Source: GCA-2729515 sp036336695 (lineage in GTDB: Bacteria; Myxococcota_A; UBA9160; SMWR01). From it: a DNA stretch of 57,669 nucleotides. Location of the stretch: NCBI GenBank assembly GCA_036336695.1, contig JAYZFQ010000093.1, forward strand, positions 1 through 57,669, in the 5' to 3' direction. Under the pieces are notes generated by a model. The model had not been told where the DNA came from, did no database searches, and saw only the letters and a program-made list of their open reading frames with translations. This document shows positions 43,036 through 51,734 of the stretch, piece after piece; within the stretch, counting starts at the first letter, position 1; the number at the start of each line of letters is the position of its first letter. The position numbers and the translations under genes were made by a program.

Positions 43036-43814
43036 GCACGACCGCTCCGGACTATCCCCCGGGCAACTCGCTCCTGGCCGGCAAGACCGCGGTGATCACC
43101 GCGGCGGCCGGCACCGGCATCGGCTTCTGGACGGCGCGGCGCTGCGCTGAAGAAGGCGCCACGGTGCTGCTTTCCGACTTTCACGAGCGAAGACTTTCGG
43201 AAGCGGCCGACAAGCTCGAAGAACGGATCGGAACGCGACCCGCCACTTGCCTCTGCGACGTCACGAACCTCGAACAGGTCGAAGAACTGGCCCGAACCGC
43301 GGTTTCGGCCCTCGGCCACGTCGATGTGCTCGTCAACAACGCGGGGCTGGGCGGTCACGCCCGCGTCATCGAAATGACCGACGAACAGTGGGAACGGGTG
43401 CTGGACGTGACCCTGAACGGAACGTTTCGTGTCACCCGCGCGTTCCTGCCCCACATGCTCGAACGGGGCACGGGAGCGATCGTCAACAACGCGTCGGTAC
43501 TCGCCTGGCGTGCCCAGGAAGGCCAATCCCACTACGCCGCCGCCAAAGCGGGAGTACTCGCCTTTACCCGCTGCGTCGCAATGGAAGCGGCCGAAGCGGG
43601 CGTGCGCGTGAACGCCGTATCGCCCAGCATCGCCATCCACGAGTTCTTGTCCAAGGTGACGCCCGACGGTCTCATCGAAGAACTCACGGCGAAGGAGGCG
43701 TTCGGTCGCGCAGCCGAGCCTTGGGAAGTGGCAAACGCCATCGTTTTCCTCGCAAGCGACTACGCGAGCTACATGACGGGCGAGGTCGTCTCCGTGAGCA
43801 ATCAGCACCCGTAG
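43032..43814 (+). CDS. ipdF: SDR, IpdF-like 5-hydroxy-HIP-CoA dehydrogenase
   Basis: A 260-residue SDR. IpdF oxidises the ring hydroxyl of 5-OH-HIP-CoA in steroid C/D-ring degradation. Diagnostic segments match remembered Rv3559c: 'LLAGKTAVITAAAGTGIGFWTARR' (TAAAGTGIG instead of TGxxxGIG), 'LSDFHERRLSEAADKL', 'DVLVNNAGLGG', 'IVNNASVLAWRAQEGQSHYA' with YAAAK, 'VNAVSPSIAIHEFLSK' and the last residues 'TGEVVSVSNQHP'. The catalytic Ser is in NNASV and Tyr/Lys in YAAAK. ATG 43032 overlaps the fadE30 stop by four bases. It is followed eight bases later by a MaoC gene. Confidence 0.9.
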   Translation: MSTTAPDYPPGNSLLAGKTAVITAAAGTGIGFWTARRCAEEGATVLLSDFHERRLSEAADKLEERIGTRPATCLCDVTNLEQVEELARTAVSALGHVDVLVNNAGLGGHARVIEMTDEQWERVLDVTLNGTFRVTRAFLPHMLERGTGAIVNNASVLAWRAQEGQSHYAAAKAGVLAFTRCVAMEAAEAGVRVNAVSPSIAIHEFLSKVTPDGLIEELTAKEAFGRAAEPWEVANAIVFLASDYASYMTGEVVSVSNQHP

Positions 43815-43822
43815 GAGCAACC

Positions 43823-44287
43823 ATGGCAGCAACCGTTTTCGAACACCCGGATGAATTGAAGGCAGCGGTCGGCTCGCCGCTCGGCGTGTCCGACTGGCTC
43901 GAGATCGACCAGAAACGCATCGATCTCTTCGCCGAGGCCACGGGCGACCACCAGTGGATCCACGTCGACCCGGAGCGGGCAAAACAAGGGCCCTTCGGGA
44001 CCACGATTGCCCACGGCTACCTCACGATGTCTCTCGTGAACCTCTTCATGCCCGAGATCATCGAAGTGCGCGGCATCTCCATGGGCATCAATTACGGCAC
44101 CGACCGCCTGCGCTTCCCCTCCCCTGTGCCGGTCGGCTCGAGACTCCGGGGGACTGCGGAAATCGTGGCCGTGGAAGACACGAAGGATGGCGCCGTCCAG
44201 GCGAAGGTGCGGATCGCCATCGAGATCGAGGGGGGCGAACGGCCCGCCTGCGTGGTGGATACGATCAGCCGCTACTACCCGGCCTGA
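43823..44287 (+). CDS. MaoC-like (R)-specific enoyl-CoA hydratase
   Basis: A 154-residue single-hotdog MaoC-domain hydratase. The hydratase-2 motif is visible as 'DLFAEATGDHQWIHVDPERA' followed by 'GPFGTTIAHGYLTMSL' with the catalytic Asp and His, and 'INYGTDRLRFPSPVPVGSRLRG' for the hotdog strands. It closely resembles mycobacterial HtdZ/Rv0130-like proteins by recall. ATG 43823 follows TAGGAG. It is the third gene of the fadE30-ipdF transcript and would hydrate the enoyl-CoA made by FadE30, followed by oxidation and thiolysis. Its stop abuts that of the convergent esterase gene. Confidence 0.9.
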   Translation: MAATVFEHPDELKAAVGSPLGVSDWLEIDQKRIDLFAEATGDHQWIHVDPERAKQGPFGTTIAHGYLTMSLVNLFMPEIIEVRGISMGINYGTDRLRFPSPVPVGSRLRGTAEIVAVEDTKDGAVQAKVRIAIEIEGGERPACVVDTISRYYPA

Positions 44288-46111
44288 TCAGTCGCCAGAA
44301 AGCGTCGGACAGTTCCCACCCTCGATCGCTGCGTATTCCTCGGCGCTCAAGCCGGAACTGCGTTCGGCAAGAAGCGCGTAGACTTCGCAGCGCTCTTCCG
44401 TACTTTCCAGCCGTGGGTCGGTGGCCACCGCCGCCACCACGGAATCTCGCGTCACCGTGTCTTGCGACATGTGGATGCCGCCTTCGTCGGGAGTGTCGAA
44501 GACGAGAAAACTTCCGCCGCGAAGGCTCCACGGCTCCCAGAAAGGCAAATCGCCCTCGCGTCCGCGCCCGGGAGATCCCGCGTAGGCGAACTGGGTCCAG
44601 TACGAAGTCATCGCCCGGGAAAGCGCCTCGTCCGCCTCGCGCCGATCGGGATCGAAGACGAGCGAAGTAGCAGGCCCGAAGGAAAGACGACCGAACACGA
44701 AGGGAATCTCCATCGCGTGGCCCGCCCCGAGCCAGGTTCGCAGGTCCAGCCAGAGCGGCTCGCGCTCCCCGTCCCAGTCGAAGCGATAGCCGTACACCGT
44801 GGGACCCTGGATGCGCCGCATGGCACTGAGCGGTTCGTCGGCACCCAAGGCCTTCCACATCAGGCTCGGGTAGTACGCGGTGACTTCGTACATGCGTGCG
44901 TTCTTCATCCCCACCGGGACGTTCATGACGCGGCGCAGGTGGGGTGATCCCATCAACATGAAGAGTTTCACTTCGTCCCGGTTCGTTCCGGCAATTACGG
45001 GCACCCGGTTGTAGTTGCCGCTCGCGAAAGCTTCGAGGGGCTCCTGCTCGGAGATCACATGCCCGTCCCGGAGAAGTTTCGGCGAGTCGTACATCCCCCC
45101 CGCAAAACCCACCTCGTAACTCGTGATCAGCTCCCGGGCGGATTGGGCGCGGAGCAGTTCGGCGACCTCCGCGTCGGACATGGCCGCCGCCGCCTCCTGC
45201 GCGGCGGCACGGTCGCCGGCGCGCCCGTCGCGCTGGAGGATCTTCAAGAGCACCTCCGAGGAACTCAAGGAACTCCCGGGCTCGGGGTCGTCGACGAGGT
45301 TCTCCGCCTCGGCAAGGGTCTTGCCCCGTACGGTCCCGCTCTGCGCGATCGCCCGCTGGAAGAGGCCTTTCGCGCGCGGCGAGCGCAGCAGCGCAAACAC
45401 GTTGCTCCCGCCGGCAGACTCTCCAAAAATCGTGACCCGGTCCGGGTCACCGCCGAACGCCTCGATGTTGTCGCGAACCCACGCAAGGGCCCGGACCTGG
45501 TCGAGAGTCCCGTAATTTCCCGAGCGGTCTTCCGCGGTGGTCCCCGGGCCGCCCAGCGCCCGGTGTCCGAACCAACCAAAGGCACCGAGCCGGTACTGCA
45601 CCGCGACGACGATGACGTCGCGGGTAGCCGCCAGAGTGGCACCGTCATACAGCGACGCCTCCCCCTGGCTATTGCCACCTCCATGGATCCAGACCATGAC
45701 CGGCAGGCGCAACAGGCCCGACGGCACCTCCTCGGGAGTCCAGCGCGGCGCGTAGATATCGAGCGTGAGGCAATCCTCTCCCCCGTGGAGCGCGACGTCC
45801 GCCGGAGCGTCGTCGGGATCCGCAAGCGGGTCGTATTGCGTGCACGGCGTCCCGTAGGTCAGCGCCTGGAAGGGATCGGACCAGGGCGCGAGCGGTTGGG
45901 GCGCACGCCACCGCAGCGCACCCACCGGCGGCTGCGCGAAGGGGATTCCGAGCCAGGCGTGGGCATCGGCCAGGGGAGACGCGAAACCCTCGACGGGTCC
46001 CGCGGGCGAATCCCGCAGCGACGTCGGATCCGGCGTGGGCGGGGGTTCGGAACCCGCACAGGCCAGGGTCAGCGCGAGCAACCCAAAGACCATGACTCGG
46101 GAATTCGGCAT
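44288..46111 (-). CDS. Lipoprotein type-B carboxylesterase
   Basis: A 607-residue alpha/beta-hydrolase of the cholinesterase/p-nitrobenzyl-esterase type. The N-terminal signal MPNSRVMVFGLLALTLAC ends in a lipobox with Cys18, so it is a lipoprotein. The oxyanion HGGG is at residues 143-146, 'GGEDCLTLDIY' at 110-120, and the nucleophile Ser232 lies in GESAGG. The catalytic His is probably in 'GAGHAMEIPFVFG' near residue 490. Carboxylesterases of this type hydrolyse hydrophobic esters. The start ATG 46111 has no strong ribosome binding site; the longer open frame (to 46348) adds an improbable N-terminus. It lies between the two halves of the HIP gene set, oriented against the MaoC gene. A cell-surface esterase for steryl or steroid esters is an attractive but unproven role. 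Confidence 0.87.
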   Translation of the reverse strand: MPNSRVMVFGLLALTLACAGSEPPPTPDPTSLRDSPAGPVEGFASPLADAHAWLGIPFAQPPVGALRWRAPQPLAPWSDPFQALTYGTPCTQYDPLADPDDAPADVALHGGEDCLTLDIYAPRWTPEEVPSGLLRLPVMVWIHGGGNSQGEASLYDGATLAATRDVIVVAVQYRLGAFGWFGHRALGGPGTTAEDRSGNYGTLDQVRALAWVRDNIEAFGGDPDRVTIFGESAGGSNVFALLRSPRAKGLFQRAIAQSGTVRGKTLAEAENLVDDPEPGSSLSSSEVLLKILQRDGRAGDRAAAQEAAAAMSDAEVAELLRAQSARELITSYEVGFAGGMYDSPKLLRDGHVISEQEPLEAFASGNYNRVPVIAGTNRDEVKLFMLMGSPHLRRVMNVPVGMKNARMYEVTAYYPSLMWKALGADEPLSAMRRIQGPTVYGYRFDWDGEREPLWLDLRTWLGAGHAMEIPFVFGRLSFGPATSLVFDPDRREADEALSRAMTSYWTQFAYAGSPGRGREGDLPFWEPWSLRGGSFLVFDTPDEGGIHMSQDTVTRDSVVAAVATDPRLESTEERCEVYALLAERSSGLSAEEYAAIEGGNCPTLSGD

Positions 46112-46326
46112 GGCGACAACGCTAGCGGATTCTCGAAGCACGCCGGCCCGATTCCCCCCGAGGGAAGCAGGCGCCAAAAAAAGCGACCGCACCGCCGAAT
46201 ACGAAACGGCCGCGCGCGTCCAATGCAGACGTGACGCGCCGCCGAGCCAAGCTATGCTTCGCGCCCGACCCCAGTGAGCACCCCGGCAATCCGATACCCG
46301 GTGGGGCCACCAACTTGGAGAGCGAA

Positions 46327-46644
46327 ATGAAGGACGATTCCAGGACATCGATGCACCGGCGGGAGTTCGTCTTCGCCGGTCTCACGACCGCGGCACTCCT
46401 GCCTGGCGCGCTGCTCACCGCGAGAACAGCGCAAGCCGCAGAACTCATCACCGACATTCCGGCCAATCAGCCGATGGTCACGGCGCTCCAGTACGTTGCC
46501 AAGTCCCCGAAGGCCGACCAGAACTGCGGGAACTGCCAGCTCTATACCGCCGGTGAAGGCGGCACGGGCAAGTGCCAGCTCTTCGTGAACGGCGTCGTCG
46601 GCGAAGCCGGGTGGTGCATGTCCTGGGCCGCGAAGGTGAGCTGA
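46327..46644 (+). CDS. High-potential iron-sulfur protein (HiPIP), Tat-exported
   Basis: A 105-residue precursor. The N-terminus 'MHRREFVFAGLTTAALLPGALLTARTAQA' is a twin-arginine signal, so a folded 4Fe-4S protein is exported. The mature domain of about 67 residues has the HiPIP cysteine pattern Cys67-x2-Cys70-x12-Cys83-x13-Cys97 with aromatic residues around it ('NCGNCQLYTAGEGG', 'GKCQLFVNG', 'GWCMSWAAK'). HiPIPs carry electrons in the periplasm, classically between a bc1 complex and a reaction centre or oxidase. ATG 46327 has GGAG six bases before it. It lies alone, divergent from the esterase and convergent with the HIP operon; its redox partner here is unknown. Confidence 0.93.
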   Translation: MKDDSRTSMHRREFVFAGLTTAALLPGALLTARTAQAAELITDIPANQPMVTALQYVAKSPKADQNCGNCQLYTAGEGGTGKCQLFVNGVVGEAGWCMSWAAKVS

Positions 46645-46684
46645 GGCCGGCACACCCCTACGACACAGCGCGCGACCGTGGCGC

Positions 46685-47464
46685 TCAGTCGCTGTCGCGA
46701 TTGGCCGCGGCCAGGAAGGCGGGGGCCTCCCCGCCGCCGTCCATCAGCAAGCTGGAGCCGCTCACGTAGCTCGCCAGGGGCGAGGCGAGGAATACGCAGA
46801 CGTCGCCCACGTCGCCCGGTTGGCCGAGGCGGCCGAGGGGAACCGTCTTGCCGATGGCGGCCACGCCGTCCGCATCGCCGTAGTGGAGTTCGGAAAGTTC
46901 GGTTTCGATCATCCCCGCCGTCACCGCGACCACGCGTACCTTGGGCGCCCACTCGACGGCCAGCGAACGGGTCAGCTGCAGGATCCCGGCCTTCGCCGCG
47001 CTGTATACCGCCGTGCCCGGCGACGGACGGATCGCCGAGATGCTCGAGATGTTGATGATGACGCCCCCTTCGGGCTGATCCTGCATCACTGCGTTCGCCT
47101 GCTGGGCGAAGTGGATCGGTGCAATCAGGTTGAGCCGCAGGATCGATTCGTGAAAGCGCGGAGACGCCGTCGCCGCCGCCGCCTCGGGCGCGCCGCCGGC
47201 GTTGTTCACGAGGACATCCAGGCGCCCAAAGCGCTCCCGCGTGAAGGCGATCACCTGCTCGATCTGCTCCACCTCGCGCACGTCGGCGGCCGTGAACACC
47301 GCGGCACGACCTTTCCCGCTGGGCAGTTCGTCGGGTTCGTTGCGGCCACAGATGACCACGTCCGCGCCGAACTCGAGAAAGCGCGTCGCAATGCCCCGAC
47401 CCACGCCCCGGCTCCCGCCGGTGACGATGACGGTGCGTCCACTCAGATCCAGGGGATCGCTCAT
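46685..47464 (-). CDS. SDR of the HIP operon, Rv3549c-like
   Basis: A 259-residue SDR. TGGSRGVG, NNAGG near residue 88, Ser in 'IINISSISAIRPSPG', the YSAAK active site and a distinctive C-terminal half ('HYGDADGVAAIGKTVPLGRL', 'SYVSGSSLLMDGGGEAPAFL') match my memory of the KstR2-regulated Rv3549c family. ATG 47464 overlaps the acyl-CoA dehydrogenase stop by four bases (ATGA), so it is translated with it. It is the last gene of the ten-gene ipdA operon. It probably oxidises a hydroxyacyl-CoA of the C/D-ring pathway; the exact step is unknown. Confidence 0.82.
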   Translation of the reverse strand: MSDPLDLSGRTVIVTGGSRGVGRGIATRFLEFGADVVICGRNEPDELPSGKGRAAVFTAADVREVEQIEQVIAFTRERFGRLDVLVNNAGGAPEAAAATASPRFHESILRLNLIAPIHFAQQANAVMQDQPEGGVIINISSISAIRPSPGTAVYSAAKAGILQLTRSLAVEWAPKVRVVAVTAGMIETELSELHYGDADGVAAIGKTVPLGRLGQPGDVGDVCVFLASPLASYVSGSSLLMDGGGEAPAFLAAANRDSD

Positions 47465-48603
47465 GCGTCGAATACCAGCTGAGCGACACGTTCGCGGTGC
47501 CAGTCCGGACCGCCCAGCATCACTTCCGTCGACTTCGCCCGCTTGAAGTAGAGGTGCGGATCGTATTCCCAGGTGAATCCGACCCCCCCGAAGATCTGGA
47601 TCGACTCCGCGGCACACTGGAAGAAGGCGTCCGAGCACACCGCCTTCGCCGTGGAAGCCGCCACAGGCAGCGCCGAAGAGTCTTCGGCAGCGACGCATGC
47701 CGCGTAGTAGGCGGCGGACCGCGCGGACTCCACCGCCATCATCATGTCGGCGCACTTGTGCTTGATCGCCTGGAACGAACCGATCGCCCGCCCGAACTGA
47801 ACGCGCTCCTTCGCGTAGGCAACGGACAGGTCCAGGCAGCGCTGGGCACCACCCACCTGCTCGGCCGCCATGCCCACCGCAGCAAGGTCGAGGGTCTTCC
47901 GCAGGGCGGGCCACCCGCCCGTGGGATCGCCCAGCACCGCCGCAACGGCCACGCGAACGTCCCGGAGCGAGAGACGCGCCTGGCGCCGGGTCTGGTCCAT
48001 CGTCGCCAGGGGAGAGACCTCCAGGCCGGCCGCGTCGGCGGGCACCAGGAAGAGACCGATCCCCTCTTCTCCCGTGCTGCCTTCGCAGCGCGCGGCGAGC
48101 ACGAACAGATCCGCGCAGTGTCCATCCGGTACGTAGCGCTTGGAACCCGTGAGCACGAATTCGTCGCCGTCCCGTCGAGCGACGGTTTCGATCCCCGCCG
48201 CGTCCCAGCGTCCGCTGGGTTCCGCAACGGCGAGCGTCGCGCGCACGCGGCCCTCGGCGAGCCCGGGCAGGTATTCCCGCTTCTGCGCGTCGCTGCCCCC
48301 GGCCAGGAGCGCGGCACCGCCCAGGCACACCGTGGAAAAGAACGGCGAGCAAAGCAGCGCCTCGCCCGTCGTCTCGAGCAGGGCAACCAACTCGATCCAC
48401 GTGAGGCCGAGTCCGCCGTATTCCTCGGGAACGATCACGGCCGGCCAGCCGAGTTCCGAACCGATCCGTTTCCACACGTCCGGGTCGTAGCCGAGTTCGC
48501 TCTCCATCACCTGGCGAACCTGCTCGCCCGAAGAATGGTCTTCGAGGAAGGCCCGCGCCATGGCGCGCAATTCCTCCTGCTCTTCGTTGAAGGCGAACTG
48601 CAT
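47461..48603 (-). CDS. Acyl-CoA dehydrogenase family protein of the HIP operon
   Basis: A 380-residue ACAD: 'FAFNEEQEELRAMARAFLED' opening, 'WPAVIVPEEYGGLGLTWIE', 'AVAEPSGRWD' in place of the usual 'TEP.aGSD' FAD segment (a diverged form), and the C-terminal 'QIFGGVGFTWEYDPHLYFKRA', the family 'hGg.G.t.e......r' flavin-facing stretch. Such shortened or diverged ACADs act as partners in heteromeric steroid dehydrogenases (alpha2beta2), as known for the FadE family in M. tuberculosis. ATG 48603 lies six bases after the SDR stop, and its own stop overlaps the next gene. It may pair with the IpdE2-like protein or with a FadE encoded elsewhere. Confidence 0.83.
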   Translation of the reverse strand: MQFAFNEEQEELRAMARAFLEDHSSGEQVRQVMESELGYDPDVWKRIGSELGWPAVIVPEEYGGLGLTWIELVALLETTGEALLCSPFFSTVCLGGAALLAGGSDAQKREYLPGLAEGRVRATLAVAEPSGRWDAAGIETVARRDGDEFVLTGSKRYVPDGHCADLFVLAARCEGSTGEEGIGLFLVPADAAGLEVSPLATMDQTRRQARLSLRDVRVAVAAVLGDPTGGWPALRKTLDLAAVGMAAEQVGGAQRCLDLSVAYAKERVQFGRAIGSFQAIKHKCADMMMAVESARSAAYYAACVAAEDSSALPVAASTAKAVCSDAFFQCAAESIQIFGGVGFTWEYDPHLYFKRAKSTEVMLGGPDWHRERVAQLVFDA

Positions 48604-48609
48604 CTGCGT

Positions 48610-49512
48610 CTAGGTTCCGTACACCTTCTGCGGCGGGACCCGCTTGCCCATCAGATCCGCTACGGCGGCGCCCACTTCGTCGGGCTCCCAGCGGCCGCCC
48701 TTGTCCACGCTCGGCCCCGCGCGCCAGCCATCGGCAATGCTGATCTCGCCTCCCGCCAGCTCGAACACGCAGCCCGTGACCTCCCGGGACTCGGCGCTGC
48801 CGAGCCACACGACGAGCGGAGAGACGTTGGCCGGGTGCATGGCATCGAAGCCCTCTCCCGGCTTGGTCATCATGTCGGAGAACACTTCTTCGGTCATGCG
48901 CGTGCGTGCGGACGGAGCGATCGCGTTCGCCGTGATTCCGTACCGGCCGAGCTCCGCCGCCTGGTTGAGCGTCAGGGTCGCAATTCCCGCCTTTGCCGCC
49001 GAATAGCTGCTCTGGCCGACGCTGCCCTGGAGACCCGCGCCGGAACTGGTGTTGATGATACGCGCGTCGACCGCATTGCCGGCCTTCGATTCGTTGCGCC
49101 AGTACTCGCAAGCGTGACGCGCGAGACAGAAATGACCTTTGAGATGCACGCGAACCACCGCGTCCCATTCCTGTTCGCTGCACGAGACGAACATCCGGTC
49201 GCGCACGAACCCCGCATTGTTCACGACGGCATCCAGACGACCGAAGCTTTCAAGTGCCTGCTGGACGAGTTGGCCCGTCTGCTCCCAGTCGGCCACGTCG
49301 GCGCCGTTCGCGATCGCTTCTCCGCCATTCGAACGGATCTCTTCGACCACTTCGCCCGCCGGCCCGGAACCGCCCCCGCTACCGTCGAGTTCGACACCGA
49401 TGTCGTTGACGACAACACGCGCGCCCTCCCGGGCGAACGCCAGGGCGTGCTCCTTGCCGATCCCACGGCCCGCGCCGGTCACGATGACCACTCTTCCGTC
49501 GCAGATTCCCAT
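48610..49512 (-). CDS. SDR of the HIP operon, Rv3548c-like / MFE-2-like
   Basis: A 300-residue SDR with TGAGRGIGKEHALAF, 'VVVNDIGVELDGSGGG' and an added loop of glycines, as in multifunctional-enzyme-2-like SDRs and mycobacterial Rv3548c. NNAGFVRDRM near residue 100 and the active site Ser in 'IINTSSGAGLQGSVGQ' with YSAAK follow. The C-terminal 35 residues after the SDR core are additional ('DKGGRWEPDEVGAAVADLMGKRVPPQK'). ATG 49512 is chosen; TTG 49521 overlaps the thiolase stop (TTGA) and is the alternative. It probably dehydrogenates a 3-hydroxyacyl-CoA in the steroid ring pathway. Confidence 0.82.
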   Translation of the reverse strand: MGICDGRVVIVTGAGRGIGKEHALAFAREGARVVVNDIGVELDGSGGGSGPAGEVVEEIRSNGGEAIANGADVADWEQTGQLVQQALESFGRLDAVVNNAGFVRDRMFVSCSEQEWDAVVRVHLKGHFCLARHACEYWRNESKAGNAVDARIINTSSGAGLQGSVGQSSYSAAKAGIATLTLNQAAELGRYGITANAIAPSARTRMTEEVFSDMMTKPGEGFDAMHPANVSPLVVWLGSAESREVTGCVFELAGGEISIADGWRAGPSVDKGGRWEPDEVGAAVADLMGKRVPPQKVYGT

Positions 49513-49517
49513 TTCGC

Positions 49518-50669
49518 TCAAAGCCTCTCGATGATGGTGACGTTGGCCTGGCCGCCGCCCTCACACATGGTCTGCATGCCGTAGCGCCCGCCGGTTCGTT
49601 CCAGTTCGTTCAGCAGTGTCGCCATCAGGCGAGTTCCCGTGGCGCCAATGGGGTGGCCGAGGGCGATCGCCCCGCCGTTCACGTTCACCTTGTCGAGATC
49701 CCACCCGGTCTCCTTCTGCCACGCCAGGACGACGGACGCGAAGGCTTCGTTGATCTCGACGAGGTCGATGTCCTCGGGCTTCATCCCCGTCTTTTCGAGG
49801 GCGTGCTTCGTGGCGGGGATGGGGGCAGTGAGCATGTAGATCGGGTCGTCGGCGCGCACGCTCAGGTGGTGCACCCGCGCCCGGGGCGAAAGCCCGTGAT
49901 CCTTCACGGCCTGCTCGGAAGCAACGAGCGTTGCCGTCGCCCCGTCCGAGATCTGACTGGCAAGGGCGGCGGTCAGCCGCCCACCCTCCTCCAGGGGCTG
50001 GAGGCTCGCCATCTTTTCCAAGCTCGTGCCGCGACGCGGACCCTCGTCGGTCGTGACGTCGCCGTAGGGAACGATCTCGTTGTCGAAGCGCCCCTCGTCG
50101 ATGGCACGAAGCGCGCGCTCGTGGCTTTCGAGGGCGAACTCTTCCATGTCGCGACGCGAGATGTCCCATTTTTCGGCGATCATCTCCGCCCCGCGGAACT
50201 GGGAAACCTCCTGGTCTCCGTAACGCTCGACCCAACCCTTCGAACCGGAAAAGGGACTGTCGATGCCCAGGGGCTCCGCACAGGTCATGGCGTAGGAAAT
50301 CGGGATCGTGCTCATGTTCTGGACCCCGCCCGCCACGACCAGGTCGCTGGTCCCGCTCATCACCGCCTGGCTGGCGAAGTGCACCGACTGTTGGGAAGAC
50401 CCGCACTGGCGGTCGATGGTTACGCCGGGAACGTGGAGCGGCAGGTCGGCGGCGAGCCAGGCCGTCCGCGCGATATCGCCCGCCTGGGACCCGATCGCAT
50501 CGCAGCAACCGAAGATCACGTCTTCCACGGCACCCGGATCGACTCCCGTGCGCTCCACCAGCGCCTTCAGGACATGGGCGCCGAGATCGGCGGAATGCAC
50601 GCTGGCAAGGCCTCCGCCGCGCTTTCCCACCGGGGTGCGAACTGCATCGATCAAATAGGCTTCGGCCAT
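49518..50669 (-). CDS. fadA6: Thiolase, FadA6-like (steroid C/D-ring pathway)
   Basis: A 383-residue thiolase that would cleave the ring-derived 3-oxoacyl-CoA late in HIP degradation. The nucleophile is Cys89 in 'TIDRQCGSSQQ', the C-terminal catalytic His lies in 'ALGHPIGATGTR', and Cys in 'TMCEGGGQANVTIIERL'. Stretches match remembered Rv3556c: 'AYLIDAVRTPVGKRGG', 'DAIGSQAGDIAR', 'SKGWVERYGDQEVSQFRGAE' and 'LQPLEEGGRLTAALASQISDG'. ATG 50669 has GAGGAGGATGACG as its leader. It starts four bases after the IpdE2-like stop. Compared with the FadA5-like gene at 9420 it has the C-terminal 'CEGGGQAN' block typical of FadA6. Confidence 0.88.
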   Translation of the reverse strand: MAEAYLIDAVRTPVGKRGGGLASVHSADLGAHVLKALVERTGVDPGAVEDVIFGCCDAIGSQAGDIARTAWLAADLPLHVPGVTIDRQCGSSQQSVHFASQAVMSGTSDLVVAGGVQNMSTIPISYAMTCAEPLGIDSPFSGSKGWVERYGDQEVSQFRGAEMIAEKWDISRRDMEEFALESHERALRAIDEGRFDNEIVPYGDVTTDEGPRRGTSLEKMASLQPLEEGGRLTAALASQISDGATATLVASEQAVKDHGLSPRARVHHLSVRADDPIYMLTAPIPATKHALEKTGMKPEDIDLVEINEAFASVVLAWQKETGWDLDKVNVNGGAIALGHPIGATGTRLMATLLNELERTGGRYGMQTMCEGGGQANVTIIERL

Positions 50670-50673
50670 CTCG

Positions 50674-51732
50674 TCATCCTCCTCGAAAAGTCTCTCCGGG
50701 CCCGAGACGGGCGCCGTCGGAAAGGATCGCCGCTTCGACCCGGCGCCGGTGAAAGTCGTTCCGGCCCCACGCCTGCTCGAAGGACCAGGCACGGCGCATC
50801 CAGATGTGAAGATCCTGCTCCCAGGTGTAACCGATCGCCCCGTGGACCTGCAGGGCTCTCCCGGCGGTGAAACCCGCCGCGTCCGCGGCGGCCACCTTCG
50901 CCATCGAAACGTGGAGAGCCCGGTCCAAGACGCCATGGGCCACGGAGTGGGCAGCCCGGTGCACCAGCGGGCGCGCGTACTCGAGTTTCACCTTGCAGTC
51001 CGCGAGCATGTGCTTCACGGCCTGGAAGGAACCGATGGGTTTTCCGAACTGGTGGCGCTGCTCCGCGTATTCCGACGCGAGCGTGATCAACTTGTCCGTG
51101 ACGCCGAGAAGCTGTGCCGCGCAGGCCAGCGCGCCTCGATCGAGCGCCGCGTTCCAGAGCGCGCGGCCCGCCTCTCCATCGGCAACGCAGGTCGTTTCCG
51201 ACGGCGAGAAGTCGACAGCGAACAGGCGTCGGGAAGGGTCGTTGGCGGGCTGCTCGACCGCCGTGCAGTCGTCCGGGGCCACCGCGTGAACCGCATCACC
51301 ACGCTGGAGCAGGAACAAGTGCGCCAGGTCCGCATCCACGACGAGTGGAGAGACCTCGTGTCCCACCGCAACGATTGCGTCTCCGGAACCGATCCGCGGC
51401 AGCCAGGCACCGGCAAGCTCACCTTCGGCGAGGTCCGCCAGCAGGGGGGCCGCGACTGCGACGGTGGAAACGACGGGCTCGGGCAGGGCTGCCCGGCCGG
51501 CCTCCTCGAAGAGAAGCACCGAGGCAACCTCGCTCATTCCCAGCCCCTCGTGGGCCTCGGGAACGAGCAGGCCCGTCACCCCCAGTTCGGCGAGTTGCGC
51601 CCAGAGTTCCGGCGAGTGGCTCCGGCCCTGTTCCCAGCCGGCGCGGATGGCATCAGGCGTGCACTCGTTGGCAAGGAACTCGCGCAACGAATCCTGGAAC
51701 AGAAGCTGATCTTCGTCGAAGGAAAAGCGCAC
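50674..51732 (-). CDS. ipdE2: Acyl-CoA dehydrogenase, IpdE2-like
   Basis: A 352-residue shortened ACAD. It opens 'RFSFDEDQLLFQDSLREFLAN', then 'GVTGLLVPEAHEGLGMSEVASVLLFEEAGRAALPEP'. A weakly conserved middle lacks the usual substrate-loop 'EP..GSD' motif, and 'QLLGVTDKLITLASEYAEQRHQFGKPIGSFQAVKHMLADC' and 'VHGAIGYTWEQDLHIWMRRA' follow. This fits the small subunit of IpdE1-IpdE2 (FadE31-FadE32), which forms a heteromeric dehydrogenase in HIP degradation. GTG 51732 is two bases after the ipdE1 stop with GAGGAAG upstream. The assignment to IpdE2 rather than the FadE33-type subunit is by position next to ipdE1. Confidence 0.8.
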   Translation of the reverse strand: MRFSFDEDQLLFQDSLREFLANECTPDAIRAGWEQGRSHSPELWAQLAELGVTGLLVPEAHEGLGMSEVASVLLFEEAGRAALPEPVVSTVAVAAPLLADLAEGELAGAWLPRIGSGDAIVAVGHEVSPLVVDADLAHLFLLQRGDAVHAVAPDDCTAVEQPANDPSRRLFAVDFSPSETTCVADGEAGRALWNAALDRGALACAAQLLGVTDKLITLASEYAEQRHQFGKPIGSFQAVKHMLADCKVKLEYARPLVHRAAHSVAHGVLDRALHVSMAKVAAADAAGFTAGRALQVHGAIGYTWEQDLHIWMRRAWSFEQAWGRNDFHRRRVEAAILSDGARLGPGETFRGG

Positions 51733-51734
51733 GA

